DNA of 9,928 bases, taken from Armatimonadota bacterium (GTDB lineage: Bacteria; Sysuimicrobiota; Sysuimicrobiia; Sysuimicrobiales; JACQTN01). Numbering within the stretch: position 1 is the stretch's first letter; each line of letters begins with the position of its first letter. A program made the translations under genes and the position numbers. Shown in pieces: positions 1 to 6,353 of this stretch. Location of the stretch: assembly GCA_016210785.1 (NCBI GenBank), contig JACQTN010000367.1, forward strand, positions 1 through 9,928, read 5' to 3'. The notes beneath the pieces are model-generated. The model was not told the DNA's origin. It did no database searches and saw only the letters and a program-made list of their open reading frames with translations.

Positions 1-20
1 GATTTTCGCACAAAAAGACC

Positions 21-63
21 CGGCGCGTCAACTCCGCCCCCTCTGGCAGGGCGTGACGCGCCG
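21..63 (-). terminator. Large hairpin upstream of glpD, terminator-like when read on the minus strand
   Basis: A perfect 10-bp inverted repeat is visible: CGGCGCGTCA at 21-30 and TGACGCGCCG at 54-63. A second short stem lies inside it (CGCCC at 35-39 with GGGCG at 49-53), leaving a 9-base loop. On the minus strand the stem is followed within a few bases by TCTTTTTG, the usual layout of an intrinsic terminator. On the plus strand there is an A-run before the stem and no T-run after it. No minus-strand gene that would need termination is visible to its right, so it may instead be a structured leader or a leftover terminator. The structure is clear; the role is uncertain. Confidence 0.45.
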
Positions 64-149
64 GAATGCTGGCCGCAGACTCGTTTTAGCCGGACTACTT
101 CCTTACGTCTGAATCACAGGGGCGCGCCCTACGGGGGGCGAAGAGAGCA

Positions 150-164
150 TCACAGCGGCTGTGA
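150..164. promoter_or_regulatory. Short inverted repeat just ahead of the glpD ribosome binding site
   Basis: TCACAG-N3-CTGTGA is a perfect 6-bp inverted repeat ending two bases before the AGGTGA ribosome binding site (166-171) of glpD. It could be an operator for a dimeric regulator or a small RNA hairpin that controls access to the ribosome binding site. No regulator can be named from the sequence, and I could not pick out a convincing -35/-10 promoter in the 167-base leader. A 10-bp palindrome GGGCGCGCCC also lies at 120-129. Confidence 0.35.
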
Positions 165-179
165 CAGGTGATATCTCGC

Positions 180-1934
180 ATGCTGGAACTCTCCGCCCGC
201 ACTCGCCGGGAAGCGCTTCGCCGCATGGCCGCCCACGGCGTGGATGTCCTGGTCATCGGTGGCGGCATCACGGGCGCCGGCGTGGCCCTGGACGCGGCGG
301 CACGCGGCTTCCGCGTCGGCCTGGTGGATGCCCGCGACTTCGCCGGCGGCACCACCAGCCGTTCCACGAAGCTCGTTCACGGCGGCATCCGCTACGTGCC
401 CCAGGGCAACATCGCCCTGGTGCGGGAGGCGCTGCACGAACGGGCCACGTTGCTGACCATTGCCCCGCACCTGGTGCGACCCCTGCCCTTCCTGATCCCC
501 TTCTACCGGGAGGTCCGCCGCCCGCTGGGGATGCGCGTTCCCGCGATCCTCTCGTCCCTCGCGCCCCTCGGCGTGCGCGCCGGCCTGTGGGCGTACGACT
601 TCCTGGCGGGAGCGTCTGCTTCATTCCACAAAGAGTTCTCCGGGGTGGGCACCGCCCACGCGGGTTCTGCACGCCAGCCGGTACCGCGCCACCGCCGCCT
701 GTCCCAGGAGACGGCGGTCCGCCTGGCTCCCGGCCTGCGCACCGACGGCCTGCGCGTGGTCTTCCTGTACTACGACGCGCAGACCGATGACGTCCGCCTG
801 ACCCTGGCCGTGCTGCGGTCGGCTGCGGTGCGCGGGGCGCTGCTGGCCAACCACGCGCGGGTGACAGCGCTGCGCCTGAAGGACGGCCGCGTCACCGGCG
901 CGGAGGTCCGCGACGAGATCGCCGGGGCGCATCATACCATCGGTGCCCCGCACGTGGTGAACGCCGCGGGCATCTGGGCCGAGGAGGTCGCCCGGCTCGA
1001 CGGCACCAGACCCGCGTTCCGGTTGAAACACGCCAAGGGCGTCCACCTGGTGGTGGACCGCGCCCGCGCCGGGCTCCACGAGACGGCGGTCGTCATCCCC
1101 GAGACCAGCGACGGCCGGCTGGCGTTCCTCGTCCCCTGGGGCCGGCGCGTCATCCTCGGCACCACCGACGAGGCGTACAGCGGCGACCTGGTGCATCCCG
1201 TCGCCGAACCCGGCGAGGTCCGCTATCTGATCGAGCACGCGAACCACGTGCTGAACACGGGCCTCACAACCGCGGACGTCATCGGTGCCTACGCGGGCCT
1301 GCGCCCGCTCATCTCTGCCGCGGAAGGCGCGCCGACCGCGGCGCTCTCCCGCGAGCACCAGGTGGTGGAAAGCGCGACCGGCCTCGTCTCCATCGTCGGC
1401 GGCAAGCTCACGACCTACCGGCGCATGGCGCAGGACGCGGTAGACCACCTGGCCCGGCGCGCCGGCCGCCCGCTGCCCTGCACCACCGCGATTCTCCCCC
1501 TCGACGGTGCGGAGGGCCTGGAGGAGGTCCGCCCGCGGGTACCCCGCCGCGTACAGGCGCTGGGCCTGGGCGGTGAGGTGTCGAAGCACCTGCTGGAGGG
1601 TTACGGGGACCACGCGGAGGCCGTGCTGGACCTGGCGGAGGAGAACCCCGCGCTGGCCACCCCGCTCCTGCCCTCGCTCCCCTTCATCGCCGCCGAGGTG
1701 GTCTACGCGGCGCGGCATGAGATGGCGTTGACTCTCACCGATCTCCTGCTGCTGCGTATGCGCCTCACGATCCTGGACCCGGACCACGGCCTGGGGTGCG
1801 CAAGGCGCGCCGCGGAGATCCTCGGCGCGGAGATGGGCTGGGGTACCGGAGAGATGGACGCGCAGGTCGAGGCCTACCGGCAAGCGGTGCGCAGGGAATT
1901 GGAGGCCATCCTGCCCGCGGGTGCGCCGGCGTAG
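180..1934 (+). CDS. glpD: Aerobic-type glycerol-3-phosphate dehydrogenase (FAD-dependent)
   Basis: The enzyme oxidises sn-glycerol 3-phosphate to dihydroxyacetone phosphate at the membrane and passes electrons through FAD to the quinone pool. The 584-residue product has the usual length. Near residue 30 it has the dinucleotide-binding motif GGGITGAG. This is followed by the family block SRSTKLVHGGIRYV, the mid-protein GTTDEAY, and the late FAD-contacting IVGGKLTTYR. A C-terminal helical domain of about 120 residues, typical of GlpD, follows. I prefer the ATG at 180 because AGGTGA lies 8 bases before it. An in-frame GTG at 168 would add four residues but has no visible binding site. The gene converges on the HAD phosphatase gene. 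No glpK or glpF is in the window, so the source of glycerol phosphate is not shown. Assignment to the GlpA/GlpD family is secure; electron acceptor and membrane attachment follow from the family. Confidence 0.95.
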   Translation: MLELSARTRREALRRMAAHGVDVLVIGGGITGAGVALDAAARGFRVGLVDARDFAGGTTSRSTKLVHGGIRYVPQGNIALVREALHERATLLTIAPHLVRPLPFLIPFYREVRRPLGMRVPAILSSLAPLGVRAGLWAYDFLAGASASFHKEFSGVGTAHAGSARQPVPRHRRLSQETAVRLAPGLRTDGLRVVFLYYDAQTDDVRLTLAVLRSAAVRGALLANHARVTALRLKDGRVTGAEVRDEIAGAHHTIGAPHVVNAAGIWAEEVARLDGTRPAFRLKHAKGVHLVVDRARAGLHETAVVIPETSDGRLAFLVPWGRRVILGTTDEAYSGDLVHPVAEPGEVRYLIEHANHVLNTGLTTADVIGAYAGLRPLISAAEGAPTAALSREHQVVESATGLVSIVGGKLTTYRRMAQDAVDHLARRAGRPLPCTTAILPLDGAEGLEEVRPRVPRRVQALGLGGEVSKHLLEGYGDHAEAVLDLAEENPALATPLLPSLPFIAAEVVYAARHEMALTLTDLLLLRMRLTILDPDHGLGCARRAAEILGAEMGWGTGEMDAQVEAYRQAVRRELEAILPAGAPA

Positions 1935-1995
1935 ACGGCATCGCGATCGCGTCCGGTGGGGCCAATCTAGCGTCGGATGCGCCCGTGTGGAGCCC

Positions 1996-2053
1996 GTCGA
2001 AGCACGGACCTCACTGAGATCTCTGCCCTTCGACTTCGCTCAGGACGAGCGGA
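1996..2053. repeat. REP-like palindromic intergenic repeat between convergent genes
   Basis: The gap between glpD and the HAD gene holds inverted arms GTCGAAG (1996-2002) and CTTCGAC (2028-2034), then a compact hairpin CGCTC-AGGAC-GAGCG (2037-2051). The string CCCTTCGACTTCGCTCAGGA is of a kind I recognise as a recurrent intergenic repeat in many GC-rich and metagenome-derived bacterial genomes. Its chance translations (VLSEVEG, PFDFAQDER) commonly pollute gene calls. It may also serve as a shared 3' end structure for the two convergent genes. Only one copy is in the window, so its multi-copy nature is recalled knowledge rather than seen here. Confidence 0.6.
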
Positions 2054-2069
2054 ATACTCGGGCAGGCAC

Positions 2070-2867
2070 CTACCCCGGCAGCAGATCGGCCAGCCGCTCC
2101 AGGACGAACTCCGGTGGCGTGGCCCAGGCGGCCAGGCGTGCGCGGGCCGTGGCGCCGGTCAGGACCAACGCCGTGTGTATGCCCACCGCGTGGCCGAGGG
2201 CCATGTCGGTCTCCAGCCGGTCCCCCACGATCACACACTGCGCCGGCGGCAGGCCAAGTTTCTCCAAAATGACCGCGCCCATGATCGGCGAAGGCTTGCC
2301 CATCACCGCCTCCACCCTCTTCCCCGTGCAGGCCTCGATGGCCGCCACGATGGCGCCGCAGTCCGGCAGCCCGCCGCCCGGTACCGGGCAGTAGGCGTCC
2401 AGGTTGGTGGCGATGAACCCGGCGCCGGCGCGGATGGCGTCGAAGGCCACCTGCAGCTTGCGGTAGTCAAAGGTCCGGTCGAAACATGCCACGACCAGGT
2501 CAATCTCCTGCGGCGTCTCGGAGAAGCGGAAACCGGCCGCGCGCAGCTCGCCCTTCACCGAGTCCTCTCCCACCACGAAGAGCGCCCGACCGGGGGCACG
2601 CCGCTGCAAGTACTCCACCAGCACGCATGACGAGTTGATGACGTCTTCCGGGCGGGTGGCGATGCCGAGACTGGTCAGCTTGCCCGCGTACTGGGCGCGG
2701 GTACGCAGGGGATTGTTGGAGAGGAAGACGACGCGGGCGCCGCGGCCGCGCACCGCGGCGATCACCTCGCGCGCGCCGGGTAGCGCCGCATCGCCGAGAT
2801 ACACAGTGCCGTCCAGGTCGAAGACGTAGCCGGAGAAGAAGTGGGTGGGACGGCGGACGTCAGCCAC
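2070..2867 (-). CDS. NagD-type HAD phosphatase (class IIA)
   Basis: The 265-residue protein is a haloacid dehalogenase-superfamily phosphatase, expected in the cytoplasm. All four motifs are present: the nucleophile and acid in DLDGT (D17, D19), the LSNN motif II (S50), the motif III lysine in GKPSP (K191), and the metal-binding GDRLETD (D216, D221). The segment between motifs II and III is long, as expected for the C2 cap of the NagD / p-nitrophenyl phosphatase group. Members hydrolyse phosphoglycolate, glycerol phosphate, nucleotides or sugar phosphates, so the exact substrate cannot be read. I chose the GTG start at 2867 because AGGA lies 6 bases upstream; the reading frame further upstream overlaps an intergenic repeat and the next gene. 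The gene converges on glpD, so a glycerol-3-phosphate phosphatase role is possible but inferred only from position. Family assignment is strong, substrate unknown. Confidence 0.88.
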   Translation of the reverse strand: MADVRRPTHFFSGYVFDLDGTVYLGDAALPGAREVIAAVRGRGARVVFLSNNPLRTRAQYAGKLTSLGIATRPEDVINSSCVLVEYLQRRAPGRALFVVGEDSVKGELRAAGFRFSETPQEIDLVVACFDRTFDYRKLQVAFDAIRAGAGFIATNLDAYCPVPGGGLPDCGAIVAAIEACTGKRVEAVMGKPSPIMGAVILEKLGLPPAQCVIVGDRLETDMALGHAVGIHTALVLTGATARARLAAWATPPEFVLERLADLLPG

Positions 2868-2910
2868 AGATGATCCTCGCGTCCTCCACCTGCCCTGGCG
2901 TCTAGCCCTC

Positions 2911-2945
2911 ACCCCGACCCTCTCCCGCGGACGGGAGAGGGGGTC
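2911..2945. repeat. REP-like hairpin repeat downstream of the ABC remnant
   Basis: CCCTCTCCCG (2918-2927) and CGGGAGAGGG (2932-2941) form a perfect 10-bp stem with a 4-base loop, set in a CCCTCACCCCGACCC context. This resembles a widespread bacterial intergenic repeat. It lies 9 bases beyond the stop codon of the truncated ABC gene and ahead of the HAD gene, so it could stop or stabilise the minus-strand transcript. It may also have offered homology for the deletion that shaped the ABC remnant. The stem is seen directly; the repeat family is recalled, and the deletion role is inference. Confidence 0.6.
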
Positions 2946-2949
2946 CTGA

Positions 2950-3399
2950 CTAGCCGCCGCCAGAACCAAACAGGCCGCCCATGCGGGCGCCCGCCAGCCG
3001 GTGGATGATCCCCAGGGTGACCGCGCACAGCACGATGAGCACGAACCCCGGCGCCGCGGCCACCCGCGTGCGGATCTCGTCGGGCGGCCGGCGCTGGATG
3101 CGCAGGCCGTAGGCCACGTTCTCAAAGACGGCCATGTGGGGCCACAGGACGTAGTTTTGGAAGACGATGCCGATGCCGCGCTCCGCCGGCGGCACGCCGC
3201 TCACCACCGTGTCGCCGAACCTCACCGTCCCCGCGTCGGGGTCGTAGAACCCGGCGATGACGCGCAGGGTGGTCGTCTTGCCGCAGCCGGAGGGTCCGAG
3301 CAGCGTGAAGAACTCGCCCTCTTCAATGGTGAGAGAGACCCCGGCCAGCGCCTCCGTGGCCTTGAATCGCGTGACGACGTCCACCAACTGCACGCGCAT
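2950..3399 (-). pseudogene. Truncated ABC transporter ATPase fused in frame to a permease-like tail
   Basis: Residues 1 to about 115 are a clear ABC ATPase N-terminal half of the PotA/MalK/FbpC type. They carry the Walker A motif GPSGCGKTT near residue 35, a Q-loop in IVFQNYVLWPHM, and the following ENVAYGLR block. At about residue 116, where the helical domain should run on to the LSGGQ signature and Walker B, the protein changes to one hydrophobic helix (VLIVLCAVTLGII) with a basic, glycine-rich end, and it stops at 149 residues. Family members are about 350 residues. The tail resembles the last membrane helix of an ABC permease. An in-frame deletion that removed the rest of the ATPase and most of a following permease gene would give this product. 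Lacking LSGGQ, Walker B and the H-loop, it cannot hydrolyse ATP normally. It shares its upstream gap with the divergent toxin-antitoxin locus. The ribosome binding site is weak. An assembly error at the joint is possible. Confidence 0.75.
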
Positions 3400-3503
3400 G
3401 GCGCCAGCCCCCGTGTGCCCGCTACGTGTTGCTTCTCGAAGCGTCGCGCGCGGCCCTCCCGGGCCCGCGTTGCCACCGCTTCCACCCTCCCGTCTACTGC
3501 GAA

Positions 3504-3532
3504 TTGTACCATCATGATCTTTATGATATAGT
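3504..3532 (+). promoter_or_regulatory. Sigma-70-type promoter of the toxin-antitoxin operon
   Basis: A -35 element TTGTAC (3504-3509) and a -10 element TATAGT (3527-3532) are separated by exactly 17 bases, in a markedly AT-richer patch of an otherwise GC-rich region. Transcription would start near 3539, about 28 bases before the antitoxin ATG. The spacer contains ATCAT (3511-3515) and ATGAT (3523-3527), a second small inverted repeat that could belong to the operator. Confidence 0.65.
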
Positions 3533-3547
3533 TGACCATGAAGGTCA
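3533..3547. promoter_or_regulatory. Operator-like inverted repeat at the TA transcription start
   Basis: TGACC-ATGAA-GGTCA is a perfect inverted repeat immediately after the -10 element, covering the expected start of transcription. Phd/YefM antitoxins and their toxin complexes commonly repress their own operon by binding such palindromes. Its position makes it a good candidate autoregulatory operator. Binding itself is inferred. Confidence 0.5.
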
Positions 3548-3566
3548 GGCCCGGGGAGGATGTGCG

Positions 3567-3950
3567 ATGATTTACAGCATTGCCGACGCCAAGCGCCAGT
3601 TCTCAGAACTCGTCAAGCGGGCGGCCTACAAGGGAGAGACGGTTGCCATCGGCAGCCGCGGCAGACCGGAGGCCGCGTTGATCTCCGTGGAGGAACTCCG
3701 GCGCCTCAGGGAACTGGAGATGGAGCGTGATGCGCGGCTCCTCGAGCGCGCGGTGCGCGAGTCTGGGGGCACGATGGAGGTTGGAGAACTCATTCGTGCC
3801 TGGCACGACACCCAAGTGTCCACGCCCGAGCCGAAGAGCCTCTCCACGGGCACCCGGTACAGCTCGGGCCACCGCGCGGTCACGGACGAGAAGCCGCGAG
3901 GGCGCAGAAAAGCCGGGCGGAGGAGAACCCCGAGCAAGGGCCATCGCTAA
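3567..3950 (+). CDS. Phd/YefM-family antitoxin
   Basis: The 127-residue product should neutralise the toxin encoded directly downstream and repress the shared promoter. Residues 1-60 match the Phd/YefM fold: MIYSIADAKRQFSELVKRA, a basic loop with ETVAIGSRGRPEA, then ISVEELRRLRELE leading into a charged helix. The start at 3567 is supported by GGGGAGG seven bases upstream. Family antitoxins are usually about 80-90 residues. This one carries an extra C-terminal tail of roughly 40 residues, very rich in Arg, Lys, Ser and Gly (for example RGRRKAGRRR). The tail looks disordered and might bind nucleic acid or be the degraded part in regulation. The stop codon abuts the toxin ATG, so translation is probably coupled. 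Family call is good; the tail's role is unknown. Confidence 0.85.
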   Translation: MIYSIADAKRQFSELVKRAAYKGETVAIGSRGRPEAALISVEELRRLRELEMERDARLLERAVRESGGTMEVGELIRAWHDTQVSTPEPKSLSTGTRYSSGHRAVTDEKPRGRRKAGRRRTPSKGHR

Positions 3951-4232
3951 ATGCTCTACGACCTTCGGATCAACAAGAAGGTCGTCAAGCAGGTCGCCCA
4001 TCTCGACGCCAAGATCTTCAGACAGGTTCTGATGCGCATCCTGGAGCTGGGTCAGAATCCCCGTCCCCATGACAGCGAGGAGCTAAAAGGCTACCACGAC
4101 CCCGAGGTGGCCGGGCGCAAGGGTTTTCGCCTGGATCAGGGCGAGTACCGGGTCCTTTACACCGTCGATGAGAAGCAGCGGAAAGTCATCGTCTTCCGTG
4201 TCGGGCACCGCAGGGAGGTATACCGGGAATAG
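3951..4232 (+). CDS. RelE/ParE-superfamily toxin
   Basis: The 93-residue product has the length and layout of a RelE-type mRNA interferase. The N-terminal helical part begins MLYDLRINKKVVKQVAHLD, a middle helix carries RILELGQNPRP, and the C-terminal strands read GEYRVLYTVDE and KVIVFRVGHRREVYRE. The basic residues and late Tyr in GFRLDQGEYR and GHRREVY sit where RelE, YoeB and YafQ-like enzymes place their RNA-contacting and catalytic residues. Activity is therefore likely, although RelE and ParE (gyrase poison) members are hard to separate by eye; the basic centre favours an RNase. The ATG starts directly after the antitoxin TAA with no strong binding site of its own, implying translation coupled to the antitoxin. 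The stop codon lies within a long inverted repeat shared with the convergent small gene. Confidence 0.85.
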   Translation: MLYDLRINKKVVKQVAHLDAKIFRQVLMRILELGQNPRPHDSEELKGYHDPEVAGRKGFRLDQGEYRVLYTVDEKQRKVIVFRVGHRREVYRE

Positions 4233-4266
4233 TGCGCGGGGAGATCCAGCCTCACGCACTATTCCC
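4225..4266. terminator. Perfect 12-bp inverted repeat joining two convergent 3' ends
   Basis: GGGAATAGTGCG (4225-4236) and CGCACTATTCCC (4255-4266) are exact reverse complements with an 18-base spacer. The toxin stop TAG (4230-4232) lies inside the left arm. The right arm, read on the minus strand, encodes the last four residues (GNSA) of the convergent small protein, whose TGA is the spacer's last three bases. It can fold the same way in RNA from either strand, so it is most simply a bidirectional terminator or 3' stabilising hairpin. There is no T-run, so intrinsic termination would be weak. Confidence 0.55.
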
Positions 4267-4419
4267 TGAAGCCACGGTCGGATCGGCCACGGTGCGGGCG
4301 ACGGGCGTGATGATGACGAGACGGTCCTCGATGCCGGCCTGCCCGACGGCGATCCCCGCGCCCGCCAGGACGCCGCCGGCCACAGCCACGATCACCAGCC
4401 ACCACATCCCCTGCCGCAT
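4252..4419 (-). CDS. Small membrane-anchored or secreted protein of unknown function
   Basis: I do not recognise this 55-residue protein. It begins MRQGMWWLVIV and has one hydrophobic segment at about residues 5-27 rich in Val, Ala and Gly, followed by a short polar tail (IEDRLVIITPVARTVADP). The segment could be an uncleaved N-terminal anchor or a signal peptide, with a possible cut after the VGQA stretch. The start at 4419 is backed by a strong GGAGGGG five bases upstream, which argues that it is translated. The longer open frame upstream lacks such support and has an Arg/Pro-rich composition typical of noncoding GC-rich DNA. The gene is alone, converging on the toxin gene. The 208 bases between it and der hold no further gene that I can support. 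Confidence 0.6.
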   Translation of the reverse strand: MRQGMWWLVIVAVAGGVLAGAGIAVGQAGIEDRLVIITPVARTVADPTVASGNSA

Positions 4420-4627
4420 GACGTCCCCTCCACTCATCCGCGTGCAGGCGCCCCGGTCTCCCGGCCACCGCGGCGGCTGCATACGCCTTTCGTAGGCCCG
4501 CGCGGAGATTCCTGTGTCATGGTACCTCCGCGGACCGGAGATGAGCCCCGGGCGGGCATCGCTGGGATTCAGGCTCGACCGAGGAGGCACCTGGCGGGTC
4601 GTGACTGGCTGAATCGGGCCGGCGCGA

Positions 4628-5983
4628 TCAATCGGGATGGACGCCGGAGGGGTGCGCCCCGTGCTCCCTCTGGCGCCGGGCCCGGAGCTGGAAGCGGATG
4701 GGCGTGCCTTCCAGGGGCAGTGCCTGGCGCAGGCGCCGCTCCAGATAACGCAGATACTGGTCCGGCATGAGCGTGGGATCGTTGACGAAGAGAATGATGG
4801 TGGGCGGCCGCGTCTGCGCCTGCGTGGCGTAGAGAATCTTCACGCGCCGGCCTACCCGGTTCGCGGACGGGGCGTTCGCCGCCTCGGCCTCTTCCAGCCA
4901 CCGGTTGAGGGGGCCGGTGCCGACGCGGGAGCTGTAGCTCTCCATCGCGGCCGTCACCGCGTCCAGCAGCTCGGCGATCCCCCACCCCTTTGCCGCGGAT
5001 GTGAAGACGATCCGGGCGTAGGCGGCGCCGCGCAGCGCCTCGCGCACCTGGTTCCGGGCCCGCGCCGTCGCCCGCGGGGCGTCCGAGACCTTGTCCCACT
5101 TGTTCACCGCGACCACCAGACCGCAACCCTGTCGTTCCACCACCCGCACGATCCGCCGCTCCTGATCGGTGATGCCCTCCGCGGCATCCACGACCAGCAC
5201 GGTGATATCGGCGCGCTTGATGGCGTGCAGCGCGCGGCCCACGCTGTGGCGTTCCACCGACGCCGTCACGCGAGGCGGCCGGCGCAGCCCGGCCGTGTCG
5301 ATCAACGCCAGGGGGCGATCGTCGCGGCGCAGGAAGGTGTCCACCGCGTCCCGCGTGGTGCCGGGACGGTCGTCCACGATGACGCGCTCTTCGCCGACGA
5401 TGGCGTTGACCAGAGAGGACTTGCCGACGTTGGGTCGCCCGACGATGGCCACCCGCGCCACCGGCGTCTCCTCCGGTGTTCCCTCCTCGGGCAGGTGGAT
5501 GAGAATCTCGCTGAGCAGGTCGCCGGTGCCAAGGCCGTGCAGCGCCGACACCGGGAACGGTTCACCCAGGCCCAGCGCGAAAAACTCCTGCGCGTCCAGG
5601 GCCTGGCGGGGTCCCTCCACTTTGTTGGCGACCAGGAGGACCGTGGCGTTCAGGGTGCGCAGCCACTGGGCGATGGCCTCATCCTCCGGCGTCACGCCCT
5701 GCCGGGCGTCCACCACGAGGAGGGTGAGGTCGGCCTCCCGCACCGCCCGCTGTGCCTGGTCGCGCACCCGGGTCAGCAGGGGATCGTCGGTCTGGGAGAG
5801 GAAACCGCCGGTGTCCACCGCGAGAAACCGCCGCCCCTCCCACTCGCACTCCGCGTAGAGGCGGTCGCGGGTCATGCCGGGGGCGTCCTCGACGATGGCC
5901 GCCTGGCGGTGGGCCAGGCGATTGAGCAGGGCGGACTTGCCGACGTTAGGCCGGCCGACGATGGCTACGACGGGGAGGCGCAT
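4628..5983 (-). CDS. der: Ribosome biogenesis GTPase Der (EngA)
   Basis: Der is the double-GTPase that assists 50S ribosomal subunit maturation in the cytoplasm and is essential in most bacteria. The 451-residue protein has two tandem GTPase domains and a C-terminal KH-like domain, the family's unique layout. Domain 1 shows GRPNVGKS at residues 10-17, DTGGF as switch II and NKVE as G4. Domain 2 repeats GRPNVGKS near residue 180, with PGTTRD, DTAGLRR and NKWD. The KH-like part includes VKILYATQAQTRPPTI and FVNDP. The start at 5983 is supported by AGAGGT seven bases upstream. The product ends in a short basic tail (RRQREH...) after the KH domain. The gene stands apart from its neighbours and is preceded by a repeat-rich gap of about 410 bases that must contain its promoter unless it is read from the LysR gene. 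Confidence 0.97.
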   Translation of the reverse strand: MRLPVVAIVGRPNVGKSALLNRLAHRQAAIVEDAPGMTRDRLYAECEWEGRRFLAVDTGGFLSQTDDPLLTRVRDQAQRAVREADLTLLVVDARQGVTPEDEAIAQWLRTLNATVLLVANKVEGPRQALDAQEFFALGLGEPFPVSALHGLGTGDLLSEILIHLPEEGTPEETPVARVAIVGRPNVGKSSLVNAIVGEERVIVDDRPGTTRDAVDTFLRRDDRPLALIDTAGLRRPPRVTASVERHSVGRALHAIKRADITVLVVDAAEGITDQERRIVRVVERQGCGLVVAVNKWDKVSDAPRATARARNQVREALRGAAYARIVFTSAAKGWGIAELLDAVTAAMESYSSRVGTGPLNRWLEEAEAANAPSANRVGRRVKILYATQAQTRPPTIILFVNDPTLMPDQYLRYLERRLRQALPLEGTPIRFQLRARRQREHGAHPSGVHPD

Positions 5984-6128
5984 GGTGGGGACCTCTGATG
6001 GTACGGGCCAACCGCCGCTGACCGGAGCTGCCAGGTAAGCGTTTTGGAAAGCCACACCACTTACATGCGCAGGACCGGCTGGGCCGAGTCCGAGCATCAC
6101 GAGTGTTGCGGCATACCCCACCGTCGCG

Positions 6129-6284
6129 GGTGCGCCGTGAGTCGGTGCGCCGTGAGTCCGGTGAGCGCGGTGGAGTGGTGCACCTTGCACCGACGTTGAA
6201 CGTGCCGCGCGGTAGAACGCACCCGCCTTGCACGGCGTTGAACGTGCCGGTTCGTGGGGGCGCCGTGAGTCCGGTGAGCGCGGT
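6129..6284. repeat. Direct-repeat cluster upstream of der (order A-B-B'-A')
   Basis: The gap between der and the LysR gene (5984-6393) has no gene I can support but is full of repeats. A 25-bp unit occurs identically at 6147-6171 and 6260-6284. Inside this pair lies a second unit, beginning CCTTGCAC and ending GTTGAACGTGCCG, at 6183-6207 and 6226-6249; the two copies differ by a one-base indel and one substitution. All copies are in the same orientation. A 15-bp tandem duplication GGTGCGCCGTGAGTC lies at 6129-6143 and 6144-6158, overlapping unit A. Unit B contains the near-palindrome ACGTT-G-AACGT (6193-6203). This may be a block of operators, a noncoding RNA with repeated domains, or a recent local duplication. 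Confidence 0.7.
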
Positions 6285-6353
6285 AGCATGGTCCTCCTCG
6301 CAACCGTGAAACTCGTGCCGCGAAGGGCCTCCCCCGGCCGGACACTTGGTGAA

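Noticed and set aside
3448..3469. GC hairpin (GCCC-TCCC-GGGC core) between the ABC remnant and the TA promoter
   Set aside because: It is short, with a bulge and no T-run on either strand. In DNA this GC-rich such stems are common, so I do not assign a role.
6129..6284. CRISPR array
   Set aside because: There are only two copies of each of two different units, with irregular spacing and nested order. No regular repeat-spacer pattern and no cas gene is present.
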